From Microbulbifer sp. YPW16 (GTDB lineage: Bacteria; Pseudomonadota; Gammaproteobacteria; Pseudomonadales; Cellvibrionaceae), in assembly GCF_021290385.1 (NCBI RefSeq), contig NZ_CP089928.1:186001-250000 (forward strand): 64,000 bases of DNA, given 5' to 3'. Of this stretch, positions 1-8,368 are shown piece by piece. A model generated the notes under the pieces. It did not search any database. It was not told the DNA's origin and was given only the letters and a program-made list of their open reading frames with translations. A program made the translations under genes and the position numbers. Numbering within the stretch: the first letter of the stretch is position 1; every line of letters starts with the position of its first letter.

Positions 1-502
1 GGGCCAGGTACGCACGCTCCTTGGGGGATGCCGCCAGGCCCAGCTGGCCGTATTTCTGTGTGAAGTTGGCAAAAGCCGGGTTGGTCAGCATGGCGCAGTG
101 ACCGAAAATCTCATGGAAAATATCCGGTTCCTGCAGGTAATCGAACTCCTCCGGGGTGCGGATAAAGGTGGCGACCGGGAATTTGCGGTCCGCCAACAGC
201 CCGAAAAAGGTCTCGAAGCCGATCAGGGCGGGCACCCGTGCAACTTCCCAGCCGGTCTCCCGACGCAGGACGCTGCTGACCTCTTCCAGTTGCGGGATGC
301 GGTCCCGGGGCAGGTCCAGGAGCTCGAGGCCGCGCAGGTATTCGTCGCAGGCCCGTCCGGGCACCACTTCCAGCTGGCGTTCGATCAGGCGCTGCCAGGT
401 CTGGTGCTCCACATCGGTGTAGTGGATATAGCCCTGCGCGTCCGGCTCCCGGGCCACATACTTGCTCGGTTTCTTGCCGTTGGCTTGTGATTCTTTCTTC
501 AT
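1..502 (-). CDS. phhA: Phenylalanine 4-monooxygenase, C-terminal part beyond the window
   Basis: Hydroxylates phenylalanine to tyrosine in the cytoplasm, using Fe(II), a pterin cofactor and O2; first step of phenylalanine catabolism. The ATG at 502 opens a frame of 167 residues that runs off the left edge, so roughly the last third of a usual 260-300 residue bacterial enzyme is missing. The catalytic core is visible: FHEIFGHC at residues 129-136 supplies the two iron-ligand histidines (H130 and H135), followed by the family-typical MLTNPAFANF. The third iron ligand (a Glu) lies outside the window. It is divergent from the TyrR-family regulator at 705, the usual phhA/phhR pairing, and the TyrR box at 680-697 lies about 180 bp upstream. 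Identity is secure; the truncation is an edge effect. Confidence 0.96.
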   Translation of the reverse strand, partial: MKKESQANGKKPSKYVAREPDAQGYIHYTDVEHQTWQRLIERQLEVVPGRACDEYLRGLELLDLPRDRIPQLEEVSSVLRRETGWEVARVPALIGFETFFGLLADRKFPVATFIRTPEEFDYLQEPDIFHEIFGHCAMLTNPAFANFTQKYGQLGLAASPKERAYLA

Positions 503-679
503 GGCTCTGCTCTCCCGTCGCTCCGCTTTTGACGTCCCTGCGTACCGATGGCCGCAGGGTCCCGCGGGCGCGTTAACTCTTTGTTGTTATCACCCGTACA
601 TTCTTAGACAGGCGCAGGCCCGAACGGCAGTCCCCGGGGCCCATAGTTGCGCCCTGGTGTGCGCCGGGACTAAGATTTC

Positions 680-697
680 TGTAAATAATTGTTTACA
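680..697 (+). promoter_or_regulatory. TyrR box (perfect palindrome)
   Basis: TGTAAA, six bases, TTTACA: an exact match to the classical TyrR operator TGTAAA-N6-TTTACA. It ends seven bases before the ATG of the TyrR-family gene, where a Shine-Dalgarno sequence would normally lie, and no good Shine-Dalgarno is visible there. Autoregulation of tyrR is therefore likely, and control of divergent phhA possible. The match is seen directly; the regulatory role is inferred from TyrR biology. Confidence 0.88.
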
Positions 698-704
698 GAT
701 TCTT

Positions 705-2141
705 ATGCGAATAGAAATAACATGTGAAAATCGTGTAGGTATATTGCAGGAAATTACGGCCATATTTGCCGATTTTCGCGTTAACGTGACTTCCGGTGAG
801 CTCGGTGGCGACAGTGGTGACAAGGTCTACCTTTCGGCGCCGGGGATGCTCAATACCCAGTTCAGCGCGATCGAGAAATCCCTGTTGCAGGTGCCCGGCC
901 TGAAACGGGTACGCCGTATTTCCCTGATTCCCTCCGAACGCCGCCACTTCGAGCTGGACACACTCCTGCGCCATGTCTCGGAGCCGGTACTCTCGGTCGA
1001 CCGCGAGGGGCGGGTGGTCGCGGCCAACCTGGCCGCAGCACGGGCCTTCGGCGTCAGTATGGACCGGGTGCCGGGCATGCAACTGCAGCGCTTCCTGCCG
1101 CTGCTGCAGGTGGCGGAGTTACTGCGGGATTTTGCCGTGCCACGCTATGGGGTGCCGGTTACCGTGCGCGGGCAGGATTTCCGGCTGGAGTGGGTACCCA
1201 TTGCACTGGGGGACGACAGCGCGGTGGAATCCCTCGCTGGCGCAGTGTTGACCCTGCAGCCAGACGCAGATACAGCGGCCCTGTCGCGACTGCCATCACC
1301 GGTAGCGTTGTGGGATTTCGATCTTCGCCGGCAGGCCTGCCTGGACCTGCAGGAAATGGCGGCGTTGGCGTCGCCGCTCTTGATAACCGGAGAGGCGGGA
1401 AGCGGCAAGAGCACCTTTGCCGGCGCGGTTCATTACCTGTCGCCGCTGGCTTCCCGGGGGGACTGTATGCGCCTGGATCCTTCCCAGGGATTCGAGGCAG
1501 GCTTGCCTTCCGGTGCCTGGCCGGATGCCGGAACCCTGGTGATCGAGGAGCCGGAGCGGTTGGCCCCGGCCGCGCAGCAGTCACTCCTGCGGCAGCTGCG
1601 GGCGCTGCCCCGAACCGTCCGGGCAGTGGCCACGAGCCAGCAACCCGCGCTCCTGCAGCCGGCCCTGGCCCAGTTTTTCTCTGAACTGGTACTGGAGCTG
1701 CCACCCCTGCGCAGTATGCGTCCCGCGATCGGCCGTTTTGCCAGTGCGACATTGCGAGAGCTGGATAAACCCGGGGCGGCGGGTCAGCGGGAAGGGCTGG
1801 CCCTGGGCGAGCAGGCTGCGGAGTGCCTGCATGGGTTTGACTGGCCCGGTAACTTTGCCGGCCTGCATGATTGTCTCGCCGCGGCCGTGCGCCGCTGTCG
1901 CGCCCGAGGGGCAACGGAGATCAGCGCTGGGGACCTGCCACAGCCGGCACGGGCGGGAGATGGACTGCCGCTCGACTGGGCGCGGGGCCTGGGTTACCGC
2001 GAGGTGATGGACAAGGTGGAGCTGGGGCTGCTGCAGGCGCTGCTGGAGCAGCGCCTGTCGACCCGCGAAATGGCCCGCAGGCTGGGGATTTCCCATACGT
2101 CAGTAGCCAACAAGTTGCGCCGCCACGGCCTGGCCCGCTGA
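705..2141 (+). CDS. tyrR: TyrR/PhhR-family aromatic amino acid regulator
   Basis: DNA-binding regulator of aromatic amino acid metabolism, here 478 residues (E. coli TyrR is 513). The start MRIEITCENRVGIL matches the typical TyrR N terminus, so the ATG at 705 is preferred to the in-frame extension back to 462. Domains in order: ACT (about 1-75), PAS (about 80-190), AAA+ core (about 195-400) with Walker A GEAGSGKS at 229-236, and a Fis-like helix-turn-helix at the C terminus (LSTREMARRLGISHTSVANK, about 451-470). No GAFTGA sigma-54 contact motif is visible, as in TyrR, which works with sigma-70. The Walker B region (TLVIEEPERL) is degenerate, so ATPase activity is doubtful. Divergent from phhA. 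The ribosome-binding region overlaps the perfect TyrR box, suggesting autorepression. PhhR is an equivalent name in pseudomonads. Confidence 0.93.
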   Translation: MRIEITCENRVGILQEITAIFADFRVNVTSGELGGDSGDKVYLSAPGMLNTQFSAIEKSLLQVPGLKRVRRISLIPSERRHFELDTLLRHVSEPVLSVDREGRVVAANLAAARAFGVSMDRVPGMQLQRFLPLLQVAELLRDFAVPRYGVPVTVRGQDFRLEWVPIALGDDSAVESLAGAVLTLQPDADTAALSRLPSPVALWDFDLRRQACLDLQEMAALASPLLITGEAGSGKSTFAGAVHYLSPLASRGDCMRLDPSQGFEAGLPSGAWPDAGTLVIEEPERLAPAAQQSLLRQLRALPRTVRAVATSQQPALLQPALAQFFSELVLELPPLRSMRPAIGRFASATLRELDKPGAAGQREGLALGEQAAECLHGFDWPGNFAGLHDCLAAAVRRCRARGATEISAGDLPQPARAGDGLPLDWARGLGYREVMDKVELGLLQALLEQRLSTREMARRLGISHTSVANKLRRHGLAR

Positions 2142-2173
2142 GGCCGGGCGGCTCCTCGGCTGTTGTCCGCGGT

Positions 2174-2533
2174 TCAGCGCTGGATCCGCCCCAGCAGCAT
2201 ATCCCGGAACATCACAAAGTCGCCCAGCAGGCTGTAGAGGGGATGCCTGAACGTGGCGGGGCGATTGTGCTCAAAGAAGAAGTGGCCGGCCCAGGCAAAC
2301 CCGTATCCCGCCAATGGCATGGCCAGGAGCCAGAGCAGGTTGCCGGTAACCAGCGTGAGCAGCAGCAGCGCGATCACCAGTGAAGTGCCGACAAAATGCA
2401 GGCGCCGGCAGGTGATATCGGCGTGCTCACCCAGGTAATAGGGATAGAAGTCGGCGAATGAGCGGAATGCTTCCGGTTGGCCTTCCTCTCCAGGTGTTGA
2501 AGTGTGGGATTCTTGCCGGGATTCTGTCGTCAT
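2174..2533 (-). CDS. Mpo1-like (DUF962) membrane protein
   Basis: Predicted 119-residue protein of the Mpo1/YGL010w family. In yeast Mpo1 is an Fe(II)-dependent dioxygenase in 2-hydroxy fatty acid alpha-oxidation; the bacterial role is unknown. Visible features: the RRLHFVGTSL segment with a conserved His, two hydrophobic segments (LVIALLLLTLVTG and WLLAMPLAGYGFAWAG) and the family-typical HFFFEHNRPATF, whose histidines are candidate metal ligands. AGGAGG lies eight bases before the ATG at 2533; a GTG at 2536 is five bases from it and equally possible. Divergent from the CoA-transferase, so the 264-bp gap between them should hold both promoters. Family assignment is strong, biochemical function inferred. 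Confidence 0.85.
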   Translation of the reverse strand: MTTESRQESHTSTPGEEGQPEAFRSFADFYPYYLGEHADITCRRLHFVGTSLVIALLLLTLVTGNLLWLLAMPLAGYGFAWAGHFFFEHNRPATFRHPLYSLLGDFVMFRDMLLGRIQR

Positions 2534-2797
2534 CACTGGGCCCTCCTGTGCTGGGCAGTGTGGGTATTTTTATTCTCGCCAAGAGTGTACGCCCGTACGC
2601 GGCCGGCTCCAAGCCGGCCGCCGGCGGTAAACCCCGGCGCCATTCCCTGTGGTGGGGGCCTCTCCCCGGGCACCGGCGAAGCTTCTGGCAACAGCGCGCC
2701 GGAGAATCTGGTAGTCTGCGTTCCGGATTTGAGCCCGCCGGGCCTGTGCCACCATTGCAGTAGGTCACGGGTGTGAAGAATAAAGGAGTACACAGTT

Positions 2798-4021
2798 ATG
2801 CCGGGTCCGCTTTCCCACCTGAAGGTTCTCGACCTGAGCCGGATTCTCGCCGGCCCCTGGGCGGGGCAGGTCTTTGCCGATTTCGGTGCCGAGGTAATCA
2901 AGGTTGAACGCCCCGAGCGCGGCGACGACACACGCCACTGGGGCCCTCCCTACCTGAAAGACGGCCAGGGTGCCGACACCAGTGAGGCGGCTTACTACCT
3001 GAGTGCCAACCGGGGCAAGAAATCACTGACCCTGGATATCACCACGGAACAGGGACAGCAGATTGTGCGTGACCTTGCGGCGCGCTGCGACGTGCTGCTG
3101 GAGAATTACAAGGTGGGTGGCCTGGAGAAATACGGGCTGGATTACGCGTCCATCCGCGAGATCAATCCCGGCATCATCTATTGCTCCATTACCGGCTTCG
3201 GCCAGACTGGCCCCTATGCCAACCGCGCCGGCTACGACGCCATGATCCAGGGCATGGGAGGCCTGATGAGCCTTACCGGGGTGCCCGAGGGCCAGCCGGG
3301 CGCGGGCCCGCAGAAAGTGGGTGTCGCGGTTGCCGACCTGATGACCGGGATGTACGCGGTGTCGGCGGTGCTGGCAGCGGTGATCCACCGGCAGCAGACC
3401 GGCGAGGGCCAGTATATCGACCTGGCACTGCTGGACACCCAGGTGGCCTGGCTCGCCAACCAGGCGCAGAATTTCCTTACTTCCGGTCGCAGTCCCGAAC
3501 GCCAGGGCACTGCCCATCCCAATATCGTTCCTTACCAGGCGGTACCCTCCCGGGACGGTTATTTTATGCTGGCGGTGGGCAACGATGACCAGTTCAAGCG
3601 CTTTTGCCAGATTGCCGGCCTGCCAGAAGTGGCGGAGCAGCCCGCGTACGCTACCAACGCGGCGCGGGTGCTGGCGCGGGAGAAGCTGGTTCCGCTGATC
3701 GAGCAGGCGACCCGGGAGCGGGATTCGGACTGGTGGCTGGAGAAACTCAGTGAAGCCCACGTACCCTGTGGGCCGATCAATAACCTGCAGCAGGTATTCG
3801 GGGATCCCCAGGTGCAGGCGCGGGAAATGGTGGTGGAGCAGGAGCACCCGACCGCGGGCACTGTGCGTACCGTGCGCAACCCGGTGCTGTTTTCTGCATC
3901 GCCGCTGCAATACGACCAGGCCCCGCCGGTGCTCGGCCAGCATACCGAGGAGATCCTGCGGGACCTGCTGGGCAAGGGCGCCGGCGAGATCGAAGAGTTG
4001 CGCAAGCAGAAAATTGTCTGA
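2798..4021 (+). CDS. Class III (CaiB/BaiF) CoA-transferase
   Basis: Predicted family III CoA-transferase of 407 residues, moving CoA between carboxylic acids through an aspartyl-CoA thioester. Diagnostic elements are the N-terminal VLDLSRILAGPWAGQ and DFGAEVIKVERPERGD, and the segment AGYDAMIQGMGGLMSLTG whose Asp (about residue 147) corresponds to the catalytic Asp of formyl-CoA transferase. AAGGAG sits upstream of the ATG. The sequence resembles glutarate/dicarboxylate CoA-transferases of the GcdG/SUGCT type, but no glutaryl-CoA dehydrogenase gene lies nearby, so the substrate stays open. It appears monocistronic, facing the convergent serine-acetyltransferase-like gene. Confidence 0.92.
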   Translation: MPGPLSHLKVLDLSRILAGPWAGQVFADFGAEVIKVERPERGDDTRHWGPPYLKDGQGADTSEAAYYLSANRGKKSLTLDITTEQGQQIVRDLAARCDVLLENYKVGGLEKYGLDYASIREINPGIIYCSITGFGQTGPYANRAGYDAMIQGMGGLMSLTGVPEGQPGAGPQKVGVAVADLMTGMYAVSAVLAAVIHRQQTGEGQYIDLALLDTQVAWLANQAQNFLTSGRSPERQGTAHPNIVPYQAVPSRDGYFMLAVGNDDQFKRFCQIAGLPEVAEQPAYATNAARVLAREKLVPLIEQATRERDSDWWLEKLSEAHVPCGPINNLQQVFGDPQVQAREMVVEQEHPTAGTVRTVRNPVLFSASPLQYDQAPPVLGQHTEEILRDLLGKGAGEIEELRKQKIV

Positions 4022-4078
4022 TTACGGGGGCTGACCCGGGGGGAGCAGAGAGGCTGCCCCGGGTTGTACTGCCGGTGT

Positions 4079-4639
4079 TCACTCCGCCAGTGTTGCAGCC
4101 CGGTCCGTTGGGGACTCACCTGGAATTGGCCCGGAACTTTCCCGCCTATCGCTCAATGTGCTGGTCCTGGCGACCTGTGCGGGAATGCCGACAGCGACGG
4201 CACCGGCGGGAATATTCTCCAGAACCACCGCGTTGGCGCCAATACGCGCATAGTCACCGATGGTGACAGGCCGGATAATTTTAGCCCCGGCCCCGATGTC
4301 GACATTGCCCCCCAGAGTGACCCCGTTCACCAGGGTGACCTGCTGCAACAGCAGGCAGTTGACTCCCACACTGGCACCGGGGTGAATGACAACCCCGTTG
4401 GGGTGGGGCATCTGCAGGCCGCCGCCAATGCGACAGTTCAGGGGGATATCCGCCCCGGAAACGATGCTCCAGAAGCGGTGGCGCACTACCGCCAGCTTGC
4501 GGCGGAGCCTGTCCAGTGGGCCGCTGCCGGCAGACTGGTACTCGCGTATGCTTTTCAGCAGCTTGCGCGATGGGTCCCAGAAGCCCCTGGGCTGTTCGCG
4601 CGTCCAGTCGGGCTCTGTGGCGGAAATCTCCTGTGGCAT
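4079..4639 (-). CDS. Serine acetyltransferase-like hexapeptide-repeat acyltransferase
   Basis: 186-residue left-handed beta-helix acyltransferase of the CysE family. The C-terminal half carries the hexapeptide repeats, beginning at IGGGLQMPHPNGVVIHPGAS and running through GVNCLLLQQVTLVNG, IGAGAKIIRPVTIG and IGANAVVLENIPAGAV; the His in the first segment matches the catalytic region of serine acetyltransferases. It is shorter than CysE (about 270), with a reduced N-terminal helical domain. The ATG at 4639 is chosen because the upstream in-frame extension (to 4720) looks like translated noncoding sequence. No cys genes are adjacent, so another acyl acceptor such as a sugar is possible. Converges with the CoA-transferase and is followed by the hydrolase at 4789 with no obvious coupling. 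Confidence 0.8.
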   Translation of the reverse strand: MPQEISATEPDWTREQPRGFWDPSRKLLKSIREYQSAGSGPLDRLRRKLAVVRHRFWSIVSGADIPLNCRIGGGLQMPHPNGVVIHPGASVGVNCLLLQQVTLVNGVTLGGNVDIGAGAKIIRPVTIGDYARIGANAVVLENIPAGAVAVGIPAQVARTSTLSDRRESSGPIPGESPTDRAATLAE

Positions 4640-4788
4640 CCCTGTTATTCCATCCCTGTATTTTCCACTTGCTGCGGGCGGGGTTTGCCCGCGCCGGCGT
4701 CCGGGCAGACAACATAGCATTGCTTGCCGGATCCGGGAAATGAAGAAAGCAGAAAGGAACAGCCTGCAGGCACCGGCCAGTAAACTGG

Positions 4789-6813
4789 TCAGAGGAAATC
4801 CCGGGGGATCTTCCGTTGCCAGTTTTCCGCGTACACCCGGCCATCGCCCTCCCAGGCATCCAGTTGTGCGTGGATATAGAAAAAGTCCGCATCCGCAGTG
4901 AGCACTGTGCGTGTGGTGGTGCGCACAGACCAGTCGCCACGGGAAAAAGTGCGTTCGGTACGGGTCTCGCCCTTCAGGGAGTTGAAGTCGTTTTCCTGGA
5001 ACGTGTACCAGTTCCAGATGCGGCTGGCGAACTCCAGGTCGATCTCATCGATGCGGATCAGGCCGTCATCCTTGATCACCTCCAGGGTCCAGATATCCTC
5101 GGCCAGGTCTGAATGCACCAGCCAGTTATTGTGTGGGGACTTGATATATTCAGATTGTTCCGGCTTTGCTCCCACCGGTTCGTCGAACTGGATATCCGCA
5201 TCGCTGGCGCGGGGCTTGCGCAATGGCAGCACCAGGTTGCTGGAGGAGCAGTAAATATCCAGCCTGACCGGCCGTGGTGGCGGCCAGGCCAGGGCCCAGT
5301 AGGAAGTCGATACGCTCACCCGCAGTCGGTGGCCCTTCGGGAATACCTGGGCGACATGGTTCATTGCCACGTTGATGCGGTATTTCATTCCCGGCACCAG
5401 CTCTGCGGGTTTGTCGTGCCCGTGCCTGTGGGCCAGGTTGAACAGGCCGTAGGTAACCCGGGTCGCGGCCCCGTTGGGATTTACATCCGAGAGCCGCACC
5501 GCGACCATCGCCATCGGTTGCGAAGAGGAGAGTTCAATCTCCATGCGCGGTGCGCCAAGGATCTCGATATCGTCCTGCAGGGGTGCGCTCTGGAATACCA
5601 GCGCTCCGCCATCCTCCTGGCGCTGGTCGTGGGGCAGGTCGGGGGCGGCGGTGTACGAGCACCATTTACCGGCGAACAGGCCAACGCTGAGGGGGGACTG
5701 TACGCTGAGCACATTCTCCATCACACAGGGTGGCTCGTTGCCGAACAGTATCCGGTAGGCGGAGAGATCGTAGACACGCTCGATGATATTGTCCGAGGGC
5801 CAGCTGTCCTCGCCGACCCAGCGCCCCGGCCGCTGCCAGTAGTATGTGGTGGGGGGAACACTGTCCTGCATCCACGCCCGCAGGGTGGGTTCGCGGGTAA
5901 TACCGGTTTCTTCTCCCTTGAGCCACTGGTCCCACCAGCGCAATGCCTCGCCGAGGAAGTCGATGGCCGGGCCCGGTATTCCCTGGTGGGGATACTTGTG
6001 GCCCCAGGGGCCGATCAGGGCCATGCGGGGCCCCTGCAGGTGCTGCAGCAGTCGGAAGATGGCGTTGGTATAACCATCGGCCCAGCCGCCCACCAGCATC
6101 GTCGGGACCTGGATGGCGTGGTAGTTCTCGCTGACGGAACCGTGTTCCCAGTAGCCATCCCGGTACTGGTGGCGCAGCCAGATATCCAGCCACAGGCCAC
6201 TGCCGCGCAGTCGCTCCAGCCACATATCGCGCCACCGGTCGCCCACCAGTTCGGGGTCCGGTGGGCAGGTATTGATGGAGAACATGGTGGTGGCCTCCGA
6301 CAGGTTGTCGGTGAGCAGGCAGCCGCCCATGTAATGCATGTTGTCGACGTAAAGGTCGTCGGTGGAGCAGCAGGACACGATGGCCCTGAGCGGTCCGGGG
6401 CGCCGCGCGGCCACCTGCAGGGCATTGAACCCGCCCCAGGAAATACCCTGCATGCCGACACTGCCGTCACACCAGGGTTGCCGCGCAATCCAGTCAATGG
6501 CTTCCACCGCGTCGCTGAGCTCCTGCTCCCGATACTGGTCGATCATGACGCCGCTGGACTCGCCGCTGCCACGGAGGTCCACGCGCACACAGGCGTAACC
6601 ATGCCCGGCATAGTAGGGGTGCATGATGGAGTCACGCAGGCGCGTTTTATCCCGCTTGCGGTAGGGAATATATTCCATGATGGCCGGTACCGGCCGCTGG
6701 GGGGCATCCTCCGGCATCCAGATACGCGCCGCCAGCCAGCCGCCGTCCGCCAGCGGGATTTCGATATGTTCGATCGCGGTGATCTTGCACGGGAATTCGG
6801 TCACTACCCGCAT
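4789..6813 (-). CDS. CocE/NonD-family alpha/beta hydrolase (X-Pro dipeptidyl-peptidase-like)
   Basis: 674-residue serine hydrolase. It has the PF02129-type alpha/beta core with the nucleophile elbow GISWGG (Ser about 125), an RVDLRGSGESSG oxyanion-loop region and GPWGHKYPHQG as the likely catalytic His segment, then a C-terminal jelly-roll domain typical of CocE and X-Pro peptidases. No signal peptide is evident. GGGGAG lies five bases before the ATG at 6813, which favours it over an in-frame GTG at 6819. Only 38 bp separate it from the stop of the upstream ATP-grasp gene on the same strand, so the two are probably co-transcribed. Known members hydrolyse esters, amides or prolyl peptides; the substrate here is unknown, and the neighbour suggests a ligase-made amide or peptide. 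Confidence 0.9.
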   Translation of the reverse strand: MRVVTEFPCKITAIEHIEIPLADGGWLAARIWMPEDAPQRPVPAIMEYIPYRKRDKTRLRDSIMHPYYAGHGYACVRVDLRGSGESSGVMIDQYREQELSDAVEAIDWIARQPWCDGSVGMQGISWGGFNALQVAARRPGPLRAIVSCCSTDDLYVDNMHYMGGCLLTDNLSEATTMFSINTCPPDPELVGDRWRDMWLERLRGSGLWLDIWLRHQYRDGYWEHGSVSENYHAIQVPTMLVGGWADGYTNAIFRLLQHLQGPRMALIGPWGHKYPHQGIPGPAIDFLGEALRWWDQWLKGEETGITREPTLRAWMQDSVPPTTYYWQRPGRWVGEDSWPSDNIIERVYDLSAYRILFGNEPPCVMENVLSVQSPLSVGLFAGKWCSYTAAPDLPHDQRQEDGGALVFQSAPLQDDIEILGAPRMEIELSSSQPMAMVAVRLSDVNPNGAATRVTYGLFNLAHRHGHDKPAELVPGMKYRINVAMNHVAQVFPKGHRLRVSVSTSYWALAWPPPRPVRLDIYCSSSNLVLPLRKPRASDADIQFDEPVGAKPEQSEYIKSPHNNWLVHSDLAEDIWTLEVIKDDGLIRIDEIDLEFASRIWNWYTFQENDFNSLKGETRTERTFSRGDWSVRTTTRTVLTADADFFYIHAQLDAWEGDGRVYAENWQRKIPRDFL

Positions 6814-6851
6814 CGACACTCCCCAGGCGAAGGCTTGCGTGAACGCTGATT

Positions 6852-8171
6852 TCAGAAGCGAACGCTCTCGAACTGGAACGGCTCGAAACTGCGTCCGTCT
6901 GCAAATTCGAATCTCAGCTGGCCGGCCAGTTTCCGGTAGGTTTCCAGGAGTTCATCCTGGTCCTGGGCGCCCAGGCAGATATCGGCTATCTCATAACTGT
7001 AGCTGTCCTGGCCTGGCAGGTCGCTCAGTTGCTGGCCCTCTTCTACGATCGGGTGGATGCGGCAACCGGGGATTGACGCTTCCAGGGCCCGTATTTCCGC
7101 CTCCGGGGGGACGCGGGTGACGACGGTGTCGTGATAGCGGCGCAACATGAATTTTGCGGCACACCTGAACGGGCCCTGGAGTATGGAAAAGTCCGTGACG
7201 CGGTCGAGCGCGACGTCCAGGGCCGCTTCGTGGTTCGAGACGCCGTGGACCTTGACGAACTGGTCACTGTGGGACTGGGAAATCCGGGTATTGATTTCCA
7301 GCACCCGGAAACTGTCGGTGGCCGGGTCCCAGAAGAACTCGATCCCGAAGGCGGAGTTGTCGAAGCCGATCTGGCGCAACAGGCGCTCGCCGGCGGCACA
7401 GATCTTTTCCTGCGCATAATCCGGCCACACTGACGGGTATTCGTAGCGGGTGAAACTCTGGTTGCGGCTGTCCTTGACGGTATCGACAATCCCGTGAACC
7501 CGGTAGCGCCCATTGATCATGGTGCCCTCGATACCGCATTGCTTGCCGCTCAGGAGCTTTTCCGCCAGGCACCAGTTGCCATCCACTGAACCGACCTCGG
7601 GGGGAATGTCGACCCGGTCGAGGGCGTAATTGAGCAGCTCCCCCAGCTGGCGGATCTCGCCGCGAATAATGCCGATTGCGCGGTGGAAGCCCGCTTCGTC
7701 CTCGACCCGGAAGCCGAGCTGGGAGGAGTGGCTGACCACTGGCTTGAGCCAGAACGGGAAGCCGAACTGGAGTTGGCCCAGGGGATCGTCCGCAAACGGG
7801 TCCACCGGGCAGAAGTCCGGTATCCAGTCGGGCAGGGCGGCACGCTGTTCCAGCCGGCTCCAGTACTTGTGCTCGCATTTCAGCACCGCCAGCAGGTCTG
7901 CCGAGCGCAGGCCGTGTTGCCGGCAGAGGATGGGGTGCAGGGTGCTGGAGGGGAAGTCCCAGTGGTTGATGATGCCGGCGAGCTCGCCGTTGTAGGCGCT
8001 GACCTGCTGTTCGGCGTCGTCGAGCAGTTGCGCCATGGGCCGTTCGGGAAACCAGACGATCTCGTCGTCGGTAAAGAGTTTATGCCAGTGGAACTGTTCT
8101 GCACCGCGCACCGCATTCAGGTACTCGCGGTGCAGGGGCGCGAGCCCAAAAACAAAAAACTGCCTGGCCAT
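6852..8171 (-). CDS. ATP-grasp superfamily ligase
   Basis: 439-residue cytoplasmic protein with an ATP-grasp fold, so probably an ATP-dependent carboxylate-amine (or thiol) ligase acting through an acyl phosphate. Visible motifs: FWLKPVVSHSSQLGF (nucleotide-binding Lys and loop), a central LAEKLLSGKQ strand, and FGIEFFWD followed by FRVLEINTRISQSHSDQF, whose acidic and Asn residues are typical Mg-ATP ligands. The N-terminal half has a pre-ATP-grasp domain. The ATG at 8171 is preceded by GGGGAG and starts the conserved-looking MARQFFVFGLAPLHREYL; the in-frame extension to 8399 runs into the divergent promoter region. Followed after 38 bp by the CocE-type hydrolase, an apparent two-gene operon. 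I do not recognise the exact subfamily or substrate; no peptide-biosynthesis or siderophore genes are nearby. Confidence 0.85.
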   Translation of the reverse strand: MARQFFVFGLAPLHREYLNAVRGAEQFHWHKLFTDDEIVWFPERPMAQLLDDAEQQVSAYNGELAGIINHWDFPSSTLHPILCRQHGLRSADLLAVLKCEHKYWSRLEQRAALPDWIPDFCPVDPFADDPLGQLQFGFPFWLKPVVSHSSQLGFRVEDEAGFHRAIGIIRGEIRQLGELLNYALDRVDIPPEVGSVDGNWCLAEKLLSGKQCGIEGTMINGRYRVHGIVDTVKDSRNQSFTRYEYPSVWPDYAQEKICAAGERLLRQIGFDNSAFGIEFFWDPATDSFRVLEINTRISQSHSDQFVKVHGVSNHEAALDVALDRVTDFSILQGPFRCAAKFMLRRYHDTVVTRVPPEAEIRALEASIPGCRIHPIVEEGQQLSDLPGQDSYSYEIADICLGAQDQDELLETYRKLAGQLRFEFADGRSFEPFQFESVRF

Positions 8172-8368
8172 GTCACTCCCCGTGGGCAGGTATATAAACA
8201 TCAGGTTTTTGCAGCATAGCAGCCCAGATCTGGCCGAGTGCTGCATGCCGGTGTTGAATTCCTGTATTTCCACAGCGGCTTTCAGTCGGTGAACTTCCGG
8301 GTCAACAGGAAAGATTCCTGCGCCAGTGCTAGATTGGTAAAAGACGAATTCCAAGACGGTGAGAAGTG

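Noticed and set aside
503..704. Sigma-54 promoter for phhA
   Set aside because: No convincing TGGCAC-N5-TTGCW element on either strand, consistent with a regulator lacking GAFTGA.
1159..1914. Minus-strand 251-codon frame in tyrR
   Set aside because: Antisense to the regulator; proline/arginine-rich without motifs.
5113..6849. 578-codon plus-strand frame opposite the CocE-type hydrolase
   Set aside because: Antisense to a gene with catalytic motifs and a good RBS; no independent signals.
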